Source: Candidatus Altimarinota bacterium
GTDB taxonomy: Bacteria; Patescibacteriota; Gracilibacteria; JAHISY01
DNA: 39,455 bases
Direction: 5' to 3'
Assembly: GCA_028690585.1 (NCBI GenBank)
Contig: JAQVAZ010000007.1
Location: forward strand, 1-39,455
Below are positions 1 to 9,363 of the stretch, piece by piece (position 1 is the stretch's first letter; every line of letters starts with the position of its first letter). The notes beneath the pieces are model-generated. The model was not told the origin of the DNA, did not search any database, and was given only the letters and a program-made list of their open reading frames with translations. The position numbers and the translations under genes are program-made.

Positions 1-674
1 GCTTGGATATCTCCCAGCATCTCGTAACCAAGCACTGCAAGCGCAACATTCTCACTCGCTACAGTGTATTCATCTTGAGTTTTGCCTTTGCGTTTTCCGA
101 GACACAGTGGGCGCAAACCCTCTGGATCACGGAAAGCGAGCAAACCCTGCCCAGCGATGAGAACGATACTAGCGTAACTACCATTCACGCGCTTCATTGT
201 TTTCGATACTGCGGCAAATAATTTCTCAGCAGAGAAACGCTTCATGTGCTGATGCGAAATTTCATCTGCCAAAACATTGAGGAGAATTTCTGAATCACTA
301 CTGGTATTGAGGTGGCGGATCTCTTTGGAATTTAATTCTTTGCGCAGCGCTTCAGGATTGGTGAGATTACCGTTGTGAATCAAAGCTAAACCGAAAGGAG
401 AATTCACATAGAAAGGCTGAGATTCTGCCTCAGAATAACTACCTGCAGTTGGATAGCGCACATGCCCAATACCGAGATTACCGCGCAGCTTCCTCACATC
501 CGCAGCTCCAAATACATCTCTCACCAAACCCCTTCCTTTCTTATCGTGAATTTGCCTCCCATCATAAGTGAATATCCCCGCTGCATCTTGACCCCTGTGT
601 TGCAATGTAGATAAACCATCATAGAGATCTCCGATTACCGGATTCTCTGCTACGATACCGATGATTCCACACAT
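1..674 (-). CDS. purF: Amidophosphoribosyltransferase, C-terminus cut by window edge
   Basis: Translating the complement from ATG at 674 gives an open frame to the window edge, about 224 residues, starting MCGIIGIV. The Cys after Met is the N-terminal nucleophile of class II glutamine amidotransferases. Further family motifs follow: LQHRGQDAAGI near residues 23-33, GIGHVRYPTAG near 68-78, IHNGNLTN near 97-104, and SSDSE near 122-126. PurF makes phosphoribosylamine from PRPP and glutamine, the first committed step of purine synthesis. The visible part is the glutaminase domain; the phosphoribosyltransferase domain lies outside the window. The start is 10 bases after the folD stop, so the two are probably cotranscribed. 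Upstream is pyrimidine-rich with no Shine-Dalgarno site. The small plus-strand frame over the same bases is a shadow. Confidence 0.95.
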   Translation of the reverse strand, partial: MCGIIGIVAENPVIGDLYDGLSTLQHRGQDAAGIFTYDGRQIHDKKGRGLVRDVFGAADVRKLRGNLGIGHVRYPTAGSYSEAESQPFYVNSPFGLALIHNGNLTNPEALRKELNSKEIRHLNTSSDSEILLNVLADEISHQHMKRFSAEKLFAAVSKTMKRVNGSYASIVLIAGQGLLAFRDPEGLRPLCLGKRKGKTQDEYTVASENVALAVLGYEMLGDIQ

Positions 675-684
675 AAAGAAGAAG

Positions 685-1515
685 TTAAATCTTTTTGGTT
701 GCTGCGAGATAAGTATTGTAAATAAGAGTCGCCACTGTCATCGGTCCGACTCCACCTGGCACCGGTGTGATGAAGGCAGCTTTTTTGCTGACGGCAGTGA
801 AATCGATATCCCCTACTAATTTGTCGCCGACTTTGGCGCAGCCGACATCGATCGCAATCACACCCTTCTTCACCATCGGTGCTTTGATAAGATTCGGAAC
901 TCCGGTGGCGCTAATAAGAATGTCTGCATTCTTTGTGTGAAAAGCTAAATCACGCGTATATTGATGGCAAACAGTAACCGTAGCATTGCGATTGATGAGT
1001 AAAGCTGCGAGTGGCTTGCCGACAATATTGGAATGGCCAACCACCGTAATTTCTTTCCCTTGTAGCGGAATCTCATAAGTATCGAGCAACATCAAGATTC
1101 CCGCGGGAGTAGCCGGGAGTAAAGCTGGTAAACCCGCTAAGCATTTCCCAAGATTGATTGGATGGAAACCATCTACATCTTTCTCTGGATTTACGGATTG
1201 GAGAATTTTCGCCACATTAATCTTGCGAGGAAGTGGTAGCTGAATAATAAATCCGTGGATTTTTTTGGAATTATTGAGCTTCGCAATCTCAGCAAGTAAG
1301 CGCTTCTCGGAAACACTCTCGGGCAACTTCACTTCGATATAATCGAAACCCACCTTCTCAGCTGCTAAACGCTTTTGCCTCACATAAGAAGCAGAAGCGG
1401 GATTCTCTCCAACCACAATAACCCCCAATCCTATCGGGGATTTAAGCGCGCAAGTTTTTTGTTTTACCGAAGTGAGGATTTTATCAGCGGTTGCGCGGCC
1501 ATCTAGCAACTGCAT
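685..1515 (-). CDS. folD: Bifunctional methylenetetrahydrofolate dehydrogenase / methenyltetrahydrofolate cyclohydrolase
   Basis: The 276-residue protein is full length for FolD. Recognisable motifs are ASASYVRQKRLAAEKVG (residues 41-57, with the catalytic Tyr and Lys), GFIIQLPLP, PEKDVDGFHPINLGK (substrate Asp), the NADP-binding TVVGHSNIVGKPLAALL and the C-terminal TPVPGGVGPMTVATL. It interconverts 5,10-methylene-, methenyl- and 10-formyl-tetrahydrofolate in the cytosol. Its product feeds purine synthesis and Met-tRNA formylation, which fits its place just upstream of purF and the presence of fmt elsewhere in the window. A promoter with 17-base spacing lies upstream. The ATG at 1515 follows a pyrimidine-rich stretch rather than a ribosome binding site. 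Confidence 0.97.
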   Translation of the reverse strand: MQLLDGRATADKILTSVKQKTCALKSPIGLGVIVVGENPASASYVRQKRLAAEKVGFDYIEVKLPESVSEKRLLAEIAKLNNSKKIHGFIIQLPLPRKINVAKILQSVNPEKDVDGFHPINLGKCLAGLPALLPATPAGILMLLDTYEIPLQGKEITVVGHSNIVGKPLAALLINRNATVTVCHQYTRDLAFHTKNADILISATGVPNLIKAPMVKKGVIAIDVGCAKVGDKLVGDIDFTAVSKKAAFITPVPGGVGPMTVATLIYNTYLAATKKI

Positions 1516-1564
1516 TAGAGGAGAAGAAAATAAAAGCCTTTCCGAATAGGGATAAGGCGCAAGT

Positions 1565-1593
1565 ATTTTAGGAGCTTAGAGTCAAAAATTCAA
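1565..1593 (-). promoter_or_regulatory. Predicted promoter of folD-purF
   Basis: On the complement, TTGAAT (1593-1588) and TAAAAT (1570-1565) are separated by 17 bases. The expected transcription start is near 1558, giving a leader of about 42 bases before folD. This is inferred from spacing and similarity to the sigma-70 consensus. Confidence 0.5.
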
Positions 1594-1695
1594 ATCACAA
1601 GGAAAAAACTTGAAAACACTATTTTGGGAGTAAAATTGTTTCTAGTAATGGAAATACTCAATCCAGCCCGTTAAATCAAAACACAGCTAACCATC

Positions 1696-1724
1696 TTGTT
1701 TTTTTGCCTAGAAAATGTTAGAAT
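1696..1724 (+). promoter_or_regulatory. Predicted promoter of the type IV pilus operon
   Basis: TTGTTT (1696-1701) and TAGAAT (1719-1724) are 17 bases apart, with TG just upstream of the -10 box. Transcription would start near 1731, leaving about 40 bases of leader that end in CCCCTTAACT directly before the ATG at 1771. It stands back to back with the folD promoter in a 255-base intergenic region. Confidence 0.5.
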
Positions 1725-1770
1725 TAGCGGAATAATTTACTTAAACCGTAAGTTTTAAAACCCCTTAACT

Positions 1771-3657
1771 ATGGCTCAAGACTCTAAAATCCCTAGTGAA
1801 GACAAGGAAAAATCTTCCTTCTGGGAAAAGCTTAGTGCCCAAAACGATGCAGCCAAGCATAAGAGTAATTTAGTGAAAAACTCTCTTGTAGATGCGATTG
1901 TTAGTCAAGCTGAAAGAGAATCTTCCCAGCCAAAAATTGAGCAACGCGATACAGAAAAAGCTACTCAAACTTACAAATCTACCAAAAATAAAATACAAGG
2001 TTTTTATGGTTTCAGTAAAACAGTTTTAACGCTTACAATCATTCTCTCTCTGGGTATTTGGGCTTATTTCTACGCGGTTTTGAGTGAAAGTAATTATTTC
2101 CACCAGAAAATTGATCAACAAAATCTAACCACTTTGGTAAACCAAAAAACTCAATATCTAGCTCAACTAGAAACAGATAATACTGATACCCAAAAATTCA
2201 GCAAGCTGTTGCGTATCGAAGATCTTGCTAGCCAAATCGTAGATTTGGATTTGGAGAATCCAGTTTTGAATTACAAGAGACCTCAAGGTGAAAAAGTGAT
2301 TTCTCGAGAGGATAATGGTGAGCCACTTTATCGCACAGTAGATACTAACGGGCAGATTATCTATCTCGCTGAAGCTGATGTTTTAGCTTTGGAAAATGCG
2401 CGTGATGTCAGAATCGAATTTAGTAAAAATGCTTTAGACCAAATCCTAGCTGATGCAGAAGAGCTCAAAGTTTTACCTGATTCTAATGCAGCTATCGAAA
2501 CTGAATTCAAACAACTCACTGGAATCCTCGTAGAAATCAATCCCAAAGAAGTAAGCTTCCCTTCCGCAAGCACCAAAGAAAACTATCAAGCTGCGCAAAT
2601 GGTTGCACAAAATATTCTTACAAAAGTAAAAAACCTCAACCTTAGTAATCTTGTAGCTGATATCAAGAAACAAGCAGCTGCTATTGATGTCACTAGCGCT
2701 GATATAGCTACCCAGGCTGTTGTCGGAAAATTAAAAAACATCGTAACGCAAATCTCTGATAAACGCCTCAGCAGCTTTGAAACTGCACTCGGTGAAGCTG
2801 CAGCGCTCAATGTAGATCAGATTACCGATAATGATGTTTATCAAAAGGCAATTCGTATCACTGGCACCCCAGGTAAAAAGGCTAACGACGGAGATCTCGC
2901 TGCTGCTACAGTGATTGCGCACAACCTTGGTAAAGTAAATATCATCAATCAATTCAAAGCGGGTAGAGTGCCTTGGAGTAATGTGATTGATAGAGTAGAA
3001 AAAATTGCAAGACTTGGAAGTGATCTCGAGAGAGATCCCGCCAATACTGCTTATACGGATCCCCGCGCTGATATCGACCCAGAAGGTAAATACGTAACCT
3101 TCACAGGCTATGCTGGCAAACTCAATAAGGGTGAAATCGAACTCCGTGGCAATGCTTTGGGTGATGCGATTTATAGAGATAGAAACTTTACCCTGCTTGC
3201 TGATTTGATTGATGCGTTTGAAGGCAGCAAATATTTCAAAGAAGTAGATGGTTTTTCTTTCACTAAAAATAAAAACCGCCAAGATGAATACTTCGCACCG
3301 CTCAACTTCACACTCAAGATCCAAAATCCTAGCGTAGCTGATCCTCTCGATGTGAAGGTAGTTACCCCAATCGTAAAGAAAACCAACAGCGAAAATATTA
3401 ATCTCAACTCTCTTAACGATTTGAATTTCGCTACTCCAAAAACTGAAGAAGTAGCAGCTCCAAGCGCAGAAGAGAAAACCGAAGCAAAAGTAGAAACTCC
3501 AACTACAACTTCTGAAACTATGGTTGAAGAGAAAACGGCAGAAACTACTCCTGAGGCAGAAACTCGCACCACTGAAGCAACTACTATCTCAGAAGATAAA
3601 ACTACTGATGTAGATGTATTTGGCTATCTCACTCTGATTCTTAATCCCTCTAATTAA
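1771..3657 (+). CDS. PilN-like inner-membrane pilus assembly protein with large extra regions
   Basis: The protein has 628 residues. It has a charged cytoplasmic N-terminus of about 80 residues, one membrane helix near residues 83-104, and a long periplasmic part with helical stretches. A region near 395-520 contains PWSNVIDRVEKIA, then GYAGKLNKGEIELRG and LADLIDAFEGSKYFKEVDGFS. That pattern resembles the periplasmic fold of PilN, and it is the basis for the call. The C-terminus is a low-complexity Glu/Thr/Ala tail of about 80 residues ending in a short hydrophobic stretch. Normal PilN is near 200 residues, so this one is about three times longer. It is first in an operon with PilO, PilB and PilC, which supports a role in the pilus alignment complex. 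No PilM gene is visible in the window. Confidence 0.65.
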   Translation: MAQDSKIPSEDKEKSSFWEKLSAQNDAAKHKSNLVKNSLVDAIVSQAERESSQPKIEQRDTEKATQTYKSTKNKIQGFYGFSKTVLTLTIILSLGIWAYFYAVLSESNYFHQKIDQQNLTTLVNQKTQYLAQLETDNTDTQKFSKLLRIEDLASQIVDLDLENPVLNYKRPQGEKVISREDNGEPLYRTVDTNGQIIYLAEADVLALENARDVRIEFSKNALDQILADAEELKVLPDSNAAIETEFKQLTGILVEINPKEVSFPSASTKENYQAAQMVAQNILTKVKNLNLSNLVADIKKQAAAIDVTSADIATQAVVGKLKNIVTQISDKRLSSFETALGEAAALNVDQITDNDVYQKAIRITGTPGKKANDGDLAAATVIAHNLGKVNIINQFKAGRVPWSNVIDRVEKIARLGSDLERDPANTAYTDPRADIDPEGKYVTFTGYAGKLNKGEIELRGNALGDAIYRDRNFTLLADLIDAFEGSKYFKEVDGFSFTKNKNRQDEYFAPLNFTLKIQNPSVADPLDVKVVTPIVKKTNSENINLNSLNDLNFATPKTEEVAAPSAEEKTEAKVETPTTTSETMVEEKTAETTPEAETRTTEATTISEDKTTDVDVFGYLTLILNPSN

Positions 3658-3695
3658 ATTAAAAAGTTTTTCCTTAAAACTTAATCACTTCCCCA

Positions 3696-4355
3696 ATGGC
3701 TAAATATGAAGATAGACTCCGCCGCAGCGCTAAAGTGCGTTTTGGAATCTCTGCTGTTATTTTTCTCTGCTTAGTGATTTTCGTAATTATCCCAAGTTGG
3801 CAAAAACTCACTAATGAGAATGGCCAACTTGCAGAGCTGAAAACAAAAATCGCAGACACTGAAAGTAGCTTAGAGTTGAATCGCGATAGCTATCGTGATT
3901 TGAAAGAGGATTACGCTTACCGCGCAGAAGTTGATCAAAAAGCTATCACTACAGCGTTACCCGAGAATGCCGAGCAAACTACAATCGTAAGAGAGATTGA
4001 AGCATATACTAATCAACTTGCTGGCAGTAATCGCACTTTAGTATTGAATTCCATCAACTTTAATAAACCTGTAAAAAAAGATGATATCGATTACGTTGTC
4101 CTCCCATTCAAAATGTCTCTCACTACCACCAAAGAGAATTTGATGGGATTACTGCGCTATCTCGAACATACAGGCAGCATCACGAGTGGTTCCACAAATG
4201 CTGGAAGATTGCTTGATGTGCAAGATATCGATATCCAAGTTTCTGATAGTGATGCAAATGGAATCGGAACAATCACAGCTGATTTAATGGTAAATGCTTA
4301 TATCCTACCAACTAAAACAGAAACCACAGATACCTCTACCTCAAAACAAAACTAA
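3696..4355 (+). CDS. pilO: PilO-like type IV pilus alignment protein
   Basis: The 219-residue protein matches the PilO plan: a short basic N-terminus, one membrane helix near residues 16-35 (FGISAVIFLCLVIFVII), a coiled coil near 36-75, and a periplasmic ferredoxin-like domain to the end. The stretch FKMSLTTTKENLMGLLRYLE is typical of the PilO domain. PilO pairs with PilN in the inner-membrane complex that links the cytoplasmic motor to the pilus. The gene lies 38 bases after the PilN-like gene and 17 bases before pilB, so it is in the same operon. The call rests on architecture and neighbours more than on strict motifs. The start context is TTCCCCA-ATG with no ribosome binding site. Confidence 0.8.
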   Translation: MAKYEDRLRRSAKVRFGISAVIFLCLVIFVIIPSWQKLTNENGQLAELKTKIADTESSLELNRDSYRDLKEDYAYRAEVDQKAITTALPENAEQTTIVREIEAYTNQLAGSNRTLVLNSINFNKPVKKDDIDYVVLPFKMSLTTTKENLMGLLRYLEHTGSITSGSTNAGRLLDVQDIDIQVSDSDANGIGTITADLMVNAYILPTKTETTDTSTSKQN

Positions 4356-4372
4356 AATAACCCAACACCAAA

Positions 4373-5653
4373 ATGTCTGAAAAGCTCACAGAGCTTCAGA
4401 ACGCAATTGTTGCCAGCGATGTCCCTCGTATGGCAGCTAGTATGATCAGCTACGCTATCGAGCTGGAAAGCTCCGATATCCATGTTGAATCAGCTGAATA
4501 CACTATCCGTGTGAGATTTCGTGTAGATGGTATTTTGCGCCCAATTATCGAATACCCACCTAGCCTCCACTCTGCTTTGGTGAGTAGGATTAAGATTATG
4601 AGTAATCTCAAGATTGATGAAACGCGTATTCCGCAAGATGGTCGCACTCGCATCACGACCAAAGATGGTAAAGATTTGGATCTGCGTGTCAGCACTCTTC
4701 CTACAATTTATGGGGAGAAGATTGTTATGCGTATCCAAAATCGTAGCCGCAAAATTCCAACCCTCAACGAATTGGGAATCGATGATCACAATCTCGCGAT
4801 TATCAAAAACGCCATCAGCGCACCGAATGGAATCATGCTAACCACTGGGCCAACTGGAAGTGGAAAAACTACTACGCTATACGCTTGTTTGAATGTTTTA
4901 AATACTCCAGCAGTAAACATCCTTACGATTGAGGATCCAGTGGAAATCCAACTAGATGGTTTGAACCAAAGCCAAGTGCATCCCGCAATTGGTTACGATT
5001 TCGCTTTTGGTTTACGCACTGGCCTCCGCCAAGATCCTGATATCATCATGGTGGGTGAAATCCGTGATAAAGAAACGATTGAGGTGGCAGTGGAAGCTTC
5101 CCTCACCGGTCACCTTGTGCTTTCGACTATCCACACAAATTCTGCTGCCTCTACTATCACTCGTTTAATTGATATGGAAGTAGCAACATTCTTGATTACC
5201 GCTACGCTAAATGCAATTATCGCACAGCGCTTGGTAAGAAAGATTTGCCCAAACTGCCGAGAAGAAGCAGTGATGGTGCCAGAGCTTGAGCAAAAAATCC
5301 GCAGATCCATCGCCACAATGAATCCCGAGGAGAGAAATCGACTTGGTCTAGCTGATGTAAATCAACCTATCAAAATTTTTCACGGAAAAGGTTGTGATGC
5401 TTGTGGTGGCACTGGCTACCACGGCCGCGTTGGTTTGTTTGAAGTGATGCAGCTAGATAACAAACTCAAAGATTTGATTCTCAAGAAAGCAAATGAGCAT
5501 GAGCTTGAGACTGCGGCGATTGCTGGAGGGATGAAAACACTGGAGCATGATGGTATCGAGAAGATCCTCCAAGGAATCACTACACCTGAAGAAGTTTATA
5601 CCGTAGCCCGCGCAACTGAAATCACTGTTACAGAAAAAACAGAAAAACAATAA
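4373..5653 (+). CDS. pilB: Type IV pilus assembly ATPase, PilB/GspE family, short form
   Basis: A secretion ATPase of 426 residues. Visible motifs are Walker A GPTGSGKT (159-166), the Asp box TIEDPVE (185-191), Walker B DPDIIMVGEIRD (221-232) and the His box TGHLVLSTIHTN (245-256). Two CxxC pairs follow (Cys292/Cys295 and Cys341/Cys344), forming the tetracysteine zinc site of PilB/GspE and absent from the retraction ATPase PilT. Usual PilB proteins are about 560 residues. This one starts almost at the N2 domain (SSDIHVES near 33-40) and lacks the N-terminal MshEN-type domain that docks PilM or binds cyclic di-GMP. It powers pilin polymerisation from the cytoplasmic face. PilC follows after 9 bases. 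Confidence 0.92.
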   Translation: MSEKLTELQNAIVASDVPRMAASMISYAIELESSDIHVESAEYTIRVRFRVDGILRPIIEYPPSLHSALVSRIKIMSNLKIDETRIPQDGRTRITTKDGKDLDLRVSTLPTIYGEKIVMRIQNRSRKIPTLNELGIDDHNLAIIKNAISAPNGIMLTTGPTGSGKTTTLYACLNVLNTPAVNILTIEDPVEIQLDGLNQSQVHPAIGYDFAFGLRTGLRQDPDIIMVGEIRDKETIEVAVEASLTGHLVLSTIHTNSAASTITRLIDMEVATFLITATLNAIIAQRLVRKICPNCREEAVMVPELEQKIRRSIATMNPEERNRLGLADVNQPIKIFHGKGCDACGGTGYHGRVGLFEVMQLDNKLKDLILKKANEHELETAAIAGGMKTLEHDGIEKILQGITTPEEVYTVARATEITVTEKTEKQ

Positions 5654-5662
5654 TTCCCTATT

Positions 5663-7012
5663 ATGCTTTTCCAATACACAGCCCGCGATAAAAATGGCAA
5701 AGAAGTTACTGGACAAATAGAGGCTGCCAGCAAACTCGAAGCTGCTGATAAACTTTTTAACCAAGAAAGTTTAAATGTAGTGAGTTTAGAAAAAGCAGAT
5801 GGGAAAGAAGCAGTAGCAACTCCAGAGCCAAAAGTGGAAGATAAATCTGAGAAACTTCACATCGGTAAATCTGAAGAGTATGTGGTGAAGAAAAAAATCA
5901 CTACTGCAAAAAACTTTTTGGAAGCGATTAATGATTATCTCATTAGCCAAACCAAAATCACTCCTCAAGACAAAGCAGTGTGTTTCCGTTTGCTGGCTGT
6001 GATGATTAATGTAGGGCTTTCGATTGTAAAATCACTGAAAATTCTTTCTGAACAAACCGAGAATAAACATCTCCAGAACATTTTACGTGAAATAGCCAAT
6101 CATGTAGAAACTGGTGTAAATTTCTCTAGTGCCTTGGGTGAATATAAAGATATTTTCAATGAAGCTGAAGTTGGTATGATTGCCTCTGGTGAAGTTTCTG
6201 GTCAACTCAATAAAACTCTCACTGATCTCGCTGATGAAACTGAAAAAAGCGCAAACCTCAAAAGTAAAATCCAAAGCGCACTGATTTATCCAGGAGTCGT
6301 TTTAAGTATTTTAGTTTTAGCGGTAATCCTCGTGATGACTCTCGTGATTCCAAATTTAAGTGAATTGTTTGGTAGCGCAGGAGTAGAGCTTCCAGGAATT
6401 ACTCGGTTACTTGTAAACACTTCCAATTGGTGCATCTCTGATACTCTTTTCATTCCAAACTGGTTATTGATAATTCTCTTATTTGTAGGGGCTTTTCTCT
6501 TCGTAAAATCTTGGAAGGCTACAGCGAAAGGTAGATATACCTGGGATAGCTTGATGTTGAAACTTCCACTCTTTGGAGCTTTAAACAAGAGAGTAGCATT
6601 AGCTTCTTTCTCTCGCCAGCTCGCTTTGCTTTCTTCTTCTGGAGTAGCGATTATTCGCTCTCTTGAGATTACTGCCAACGCCGTGGGAAACGAAGTTTAC
6701 AAACGCCGCCTCCTCGAGGTAAAAGAAGAAGTTGAGCGTGGTGTGCCAATTCATAAAGTAATTGAAGGCGACCCTCTCTTCCCAGGATTAGTAGTAAGTA
6801 TGATTGCGGTTGGTGAGCAAACTGCACAGCTTGGAAATGTAGCAGAAAAGATTGCTGAATTTTATGATGAGGAAGTAAATACTTTTGTAAAAAACCTCAC
6901 TACAATCATGGAGCCGACTATCATCGTGATTGTTGGTGTGATGGTGGCAGTTTTGGTAGCAGCGATTATGCTGCCAATCATGGATATCGCTGATATCGCT
7001 TCCGCAGCTTAG
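5663..7012 (+). CDS. pilC: Type IV pilus inner-membrane platform protein PilC/GspF
   Basis: The 449-residue protein starts with the family signature MLFQYTARDKNGKEVTGQIE. A variable, charged linker near residues 45-85 precedes two T2SSF domains. Membrane helices are visible near 207-228, 270-285 and 418-442. The repeated family patterns VCFRLLAVMINVGLSIVKSLKIL and ASFSRQLALLSSSGVAIIRSLEI mark the two homologous halves. PilC is the polytopic platform rotated by PilB during assembly. It ends the pilus operon and stops 2 bases before the convergent topA gene ends, leaving no room for a separate terminator. Confidence 0.93.
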   Translation: MLFQYTARDKNGKEVTGQIEAASKLEAADKLFNQESLNVVSLEKADGKEAVATPEPKVEDKSEKLHIGKSEEYVVKKKITTAKNFLEAINDYLISQTKITPQDKAVCFRLLAVMINVGLSIVKSLKILSEQTENKHLQNILREIANHVETGVNFSSALGEYKDIFNEAEVGMIASGEVSGQLNKTLTDLADETEKSANLKSKIQSALIYPGVVLSILVLAVILVMTLVIPNLSELFGSAGVELPGITRLLVNTSNWCISDTLFIPNWLLIILLFVGAFLFVKSWKATAKGRYTWDSLMLKLPLFGALNKRVALASFSRQLALLSSSGVAIIRSLEITANAVGNEVYKRRLLEVKEEVERGVPIHKVIEGDPLFPGLVVSMIAVGEQTAQLGNVAEKIAEFYDEEVNTFVKNLTTIMEPTIIVIVGVMVAVLVAAIMLPIMDIADIASAA

Positions 7013-7014
7013 AG

Positions 7015-9258
7015 TTAATCTTCTTCGCGTTTTCGCTCTGCTCCACATTTAAGGCAAGTGAATTTATCTTTCTTCGCAACCACTACTCCCCCACACTCTG
7101 CGCAAGGAGTTTTTTGTAGCTCGTCCCAGCTTGCAAATTTACACTCAGGATAATTATCACAACCCCAGAATTTCTTGCGAGATTTCTTCGCGAATTTTTC
7201 AACCACATCACCCTTACCACAATCTGGGCATTTGATCCCACTCTTCTTCGCAGCTTTATCGATGTATTTACAAGTTGGGTAACCACTGCAACCTACGAAG
7301 ATTCCGAATCTTCCGCGCTTTACGGATAAAGGTTTCCCGCAATCTGGGCAAACTCTACCAGCGATTTTTTCTTCCATTTCTTTATTCGCAGCATCTTGCG
7401 CTTTATCGAGTGGTTTCGCATTTTTGCATTCTGGATAGCCAGTGCAGCTAAGGAATTTTCCGAAGCGTCCAAGTTTTATTTCCATCGGCTTCCCACATTT
7501 ATCACACACCTCATCAGTTTTTTCTGCTACCACATCTTGTTTGCTTACACTCTCCATTTTTTCAGTAATTAATTTGTGAAAAGGTTTATAAAAATTCTGC
7601 ATTACTTCATTCCAGCGCAATTCCCCTTCTGCTACTTCATCAAGCTGCAACTCCATGCCCGCAGTGAATTGATAATCCACAATTTTCGGAAAATGTTCCA
7701 CAAGAAAATCATTCACCACCATCCCAGTATCAGTTGGCTTCAAGGCTTTTCCCTCCTTCTCCACATAGCCGCGCGTTTGAATCGTGGTAATCGTTGGAGA
7801 ATAAGTGGAAGGCCTACCGATACCTTCACTTTCCAATTTTTTCACTAAGGTTGCTTCTGTATATCTGGCGGGTGGTTTGGTGAAGTGTTGCTCTGGAAGT
7901 AATTCCAACAGCTTCATGATTTCCTTTTCGTTAATTTCTGGCAGAAGTTTTTCAGAATCTTCTGCGGCTTCTTCTTCAGTATCTTTACCTTCTGAGTAGG
8001 CAGCGAGAAATCCTGGAAATCTCACCGTCTGGCCAGTTGCGCGGAAAGTGTAATCCTTGGCAGTGATATCCGCAGCCGTTTGATCCATCAGCGCTTCTGC
8101 CATCTGGCAAGCCAGCATGCGTTGCCAAACTAATTCGTAAAGTCGGTAAGCGTCTTTTTCAAGCGAATCTTTTACGGATTCAGGAAATCTACTTGGATCA
8201 GTTGGGCGAATCGCTTCATGCGCTTCCTGCGCGCCTTTGGCTTTCTTGGTAAATACGCGTGGAGTCTTTGGCACATATTCTTTCCCCCAGCGTTTTTCGA
8301 TTACACTGCGCGCAGCTTTCACACTCGATTCCGCGAGATTAGTGGAATCGGTTCTCATGTAAGTAATCAAACCTTCTCCCAAATCATCACCTTCATAAAG
8401 TCTCTGCGCTAGCATCATGGTTTTCTTCACGCTGAATCCCAACTTACGTGAAGCTTCTGCTTGCAGCGTGGAGGTGATGAAAGGTGGTGGTGGATTACGC
8501 TTCTTTTCTTTTTTCTCCACGGAGGTAACTGTGAAAGCTCCACCTTTGAGATCCATCAGGATTTTTTCCGCTTGCGCTTTGGTAGATACTACCGCTTTTT
8601 CTCCAGCCACTTTACTTAGCTCTGCGGTAAATTTATCTTTGCGGGGAGTTTCAAGATCAGCTGCGATACTCCAGTATTCGATCGGATTGAATTTTTGGAT
8701 TTCTCTTTCTCTCTCTACGATTAATCTCACCGCAACACTCTGCACTCTACCCGCAGATAATCCGTAGCGAATCTTTTTCCAAATAAGTGGAGAAAGTTCA
8801 TAACCTACCAATCTATCCAAAACTCTCCGCGCTTGCTGCGCATCAATAAGGTTTCGATCTAATTCTCTAGGATTTTCCAAAGCTGCCAAAATCGCGGGTT
8901 TCGTAATCTCATGGAAAGCAATTCTCTCTACTGGTTTATTTTCTTCTCCTTTCGCTTTACCGATTTTGAGCACTTGCAACAAATGCCACGCAATCGCCTC
9001 TCCTTCTCTATCCTCATCAGTTGCGAGTATGAGTTTGTCGGAAGCTTTCATCAGCTTGCGCAACTCAGTCACCACTTTCGTTTTATCGCGCGAAGTAATG
9101 TATTCCGGTAGGAAACCATTTTCGGTATCCACACCAATTTTGGATTTTGGTAAATCTCGGATATGCCCCATGCTAGCTCTCACAGTAAATTCCTTTCCGA
9201 GGAATTTTGTAATTGTGCGCGCTTTGGCTGGAGATTCTACGATTACAAGTTGTTTCAT
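7015..9258 (-). CDS. topA: DNA topoisomerase I (type IA)
   Basis: A 747-residue type IA topoisomerase. The TOPRIM domain starts MKQLVIVESPAKA with catalytic Glu8, and its acidic DEDREGEAIAWH motif is at 81-92. The catalytic tyrosine is Tyr300 in LITYMRTDS. The C-terminus carries several four-cysteine zinc ribbons: CDKC...CTGYPEC, CPDC...CSGYPTC, CPDC...CDNYPEC and a final CAEC...CLKC. It relaxes negative supercoils behind RNA polymerase and replication forks. Length and domain order are normal. It converges on pilC with a 2-base gap. I see no clear -10 box or ribosome binding site before the ATG at 9258, which follows a run of A residues. Confidence 0.97.
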   Translation of the reverse strand: MKQLVIVESPAKARTITKFLGKEFTVRASMGHIRDLPKSKIGVDTENGFLPEYITSRDKTKVVTELRKLMKASDKLILATDEDREGEAIAWHLLQVLKIGKAKGEENKPVERIAFHEITKPAILAALENPRELDRNLIDAQQARRVLDRLVGYELSPLIWKKIRYGLSAGRVQSVAVRLIVEREREIQKFNPIEYWSIAADLETPRKDKFTAELSKVAGEKAVVSTKAQAEKILMDLKGGAFTVTSVEKKEKKRNPPPPFITSTLQAEASRKLGFSVKKTMMLAQRLYEGDDLGEGLITYMRTDSTNLAESSVKAARSVIEKRWGKEYVPKTPRVFTKKAKGAQEAHEAIRPTDPSRFPESVKDSLEKDAYRLYELVWQRMLACQMAEALMDQTAADITAKDYTFRATGQTVRFPGFLAAYSEGKDTEEEAAEDSEKLLPEINEKEIMKLLELLPEQHFTKPPARYTEATLVKKLESEGIGRPSTYSPTITTIQTRGYVEKEGKALKPTDTGMVVNDFLVEHFPKIVDYQFTAGMELQLDEVAEGELRWNEVMQNFYKPFHKLITEKMESVSKQDVVAEKTDEVCDKCGKPMEIKLGRFGKFLSCTGYPECKNAKPLDKAQDAANKEMEEKIAGRVCPDCGKPLSVKRGRFGIFVGCSGYPTCKYIDKAAKKSGIKCPDCGKGDVVEKFAKKSRKKFWGCDNYPECKFASWDELQKTPCAECGGVVVAKKDKFTCLKCGAERKREED

Positions 9259-9298
9259 TTTTTTTGAAAGAAACTGATGGATGCAAGCCTAAAGGAAA

Positions 9299-9342
9299 AA
9301 ACCAGAAAATGAAAATGCCTCCACGCGAGTAGAAGCATTTTC
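9299..9342 (-). terminator. Probable terminator between the 9364-9750 gene and topA
   Basis: On the complement, GAAAATGC...GCATTTTC (9342-9311) forms a stem of about 8 to 11 pairs, allowing one G-U, followed by a T-rich stretch (ATTTTC then GGTTTTTT). It follows the stop of the small membrane protein gene and precedes topA. Confidence 0.5.
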
Positions 9343-9363
9343 TTGAAAAAACTTTTTGAGAAA

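Noticed and set aside
3-221. 72-residue plus-strand frame at the left edge
   Set aside because: It is the complement of purF, whose minus-strand frame is clearly conserved.
2731-3324. Minus-strand frames inside the PilN-like gene
   Set aside because: Shadow frames with unlikely composition opposite a gene in a clear operon.
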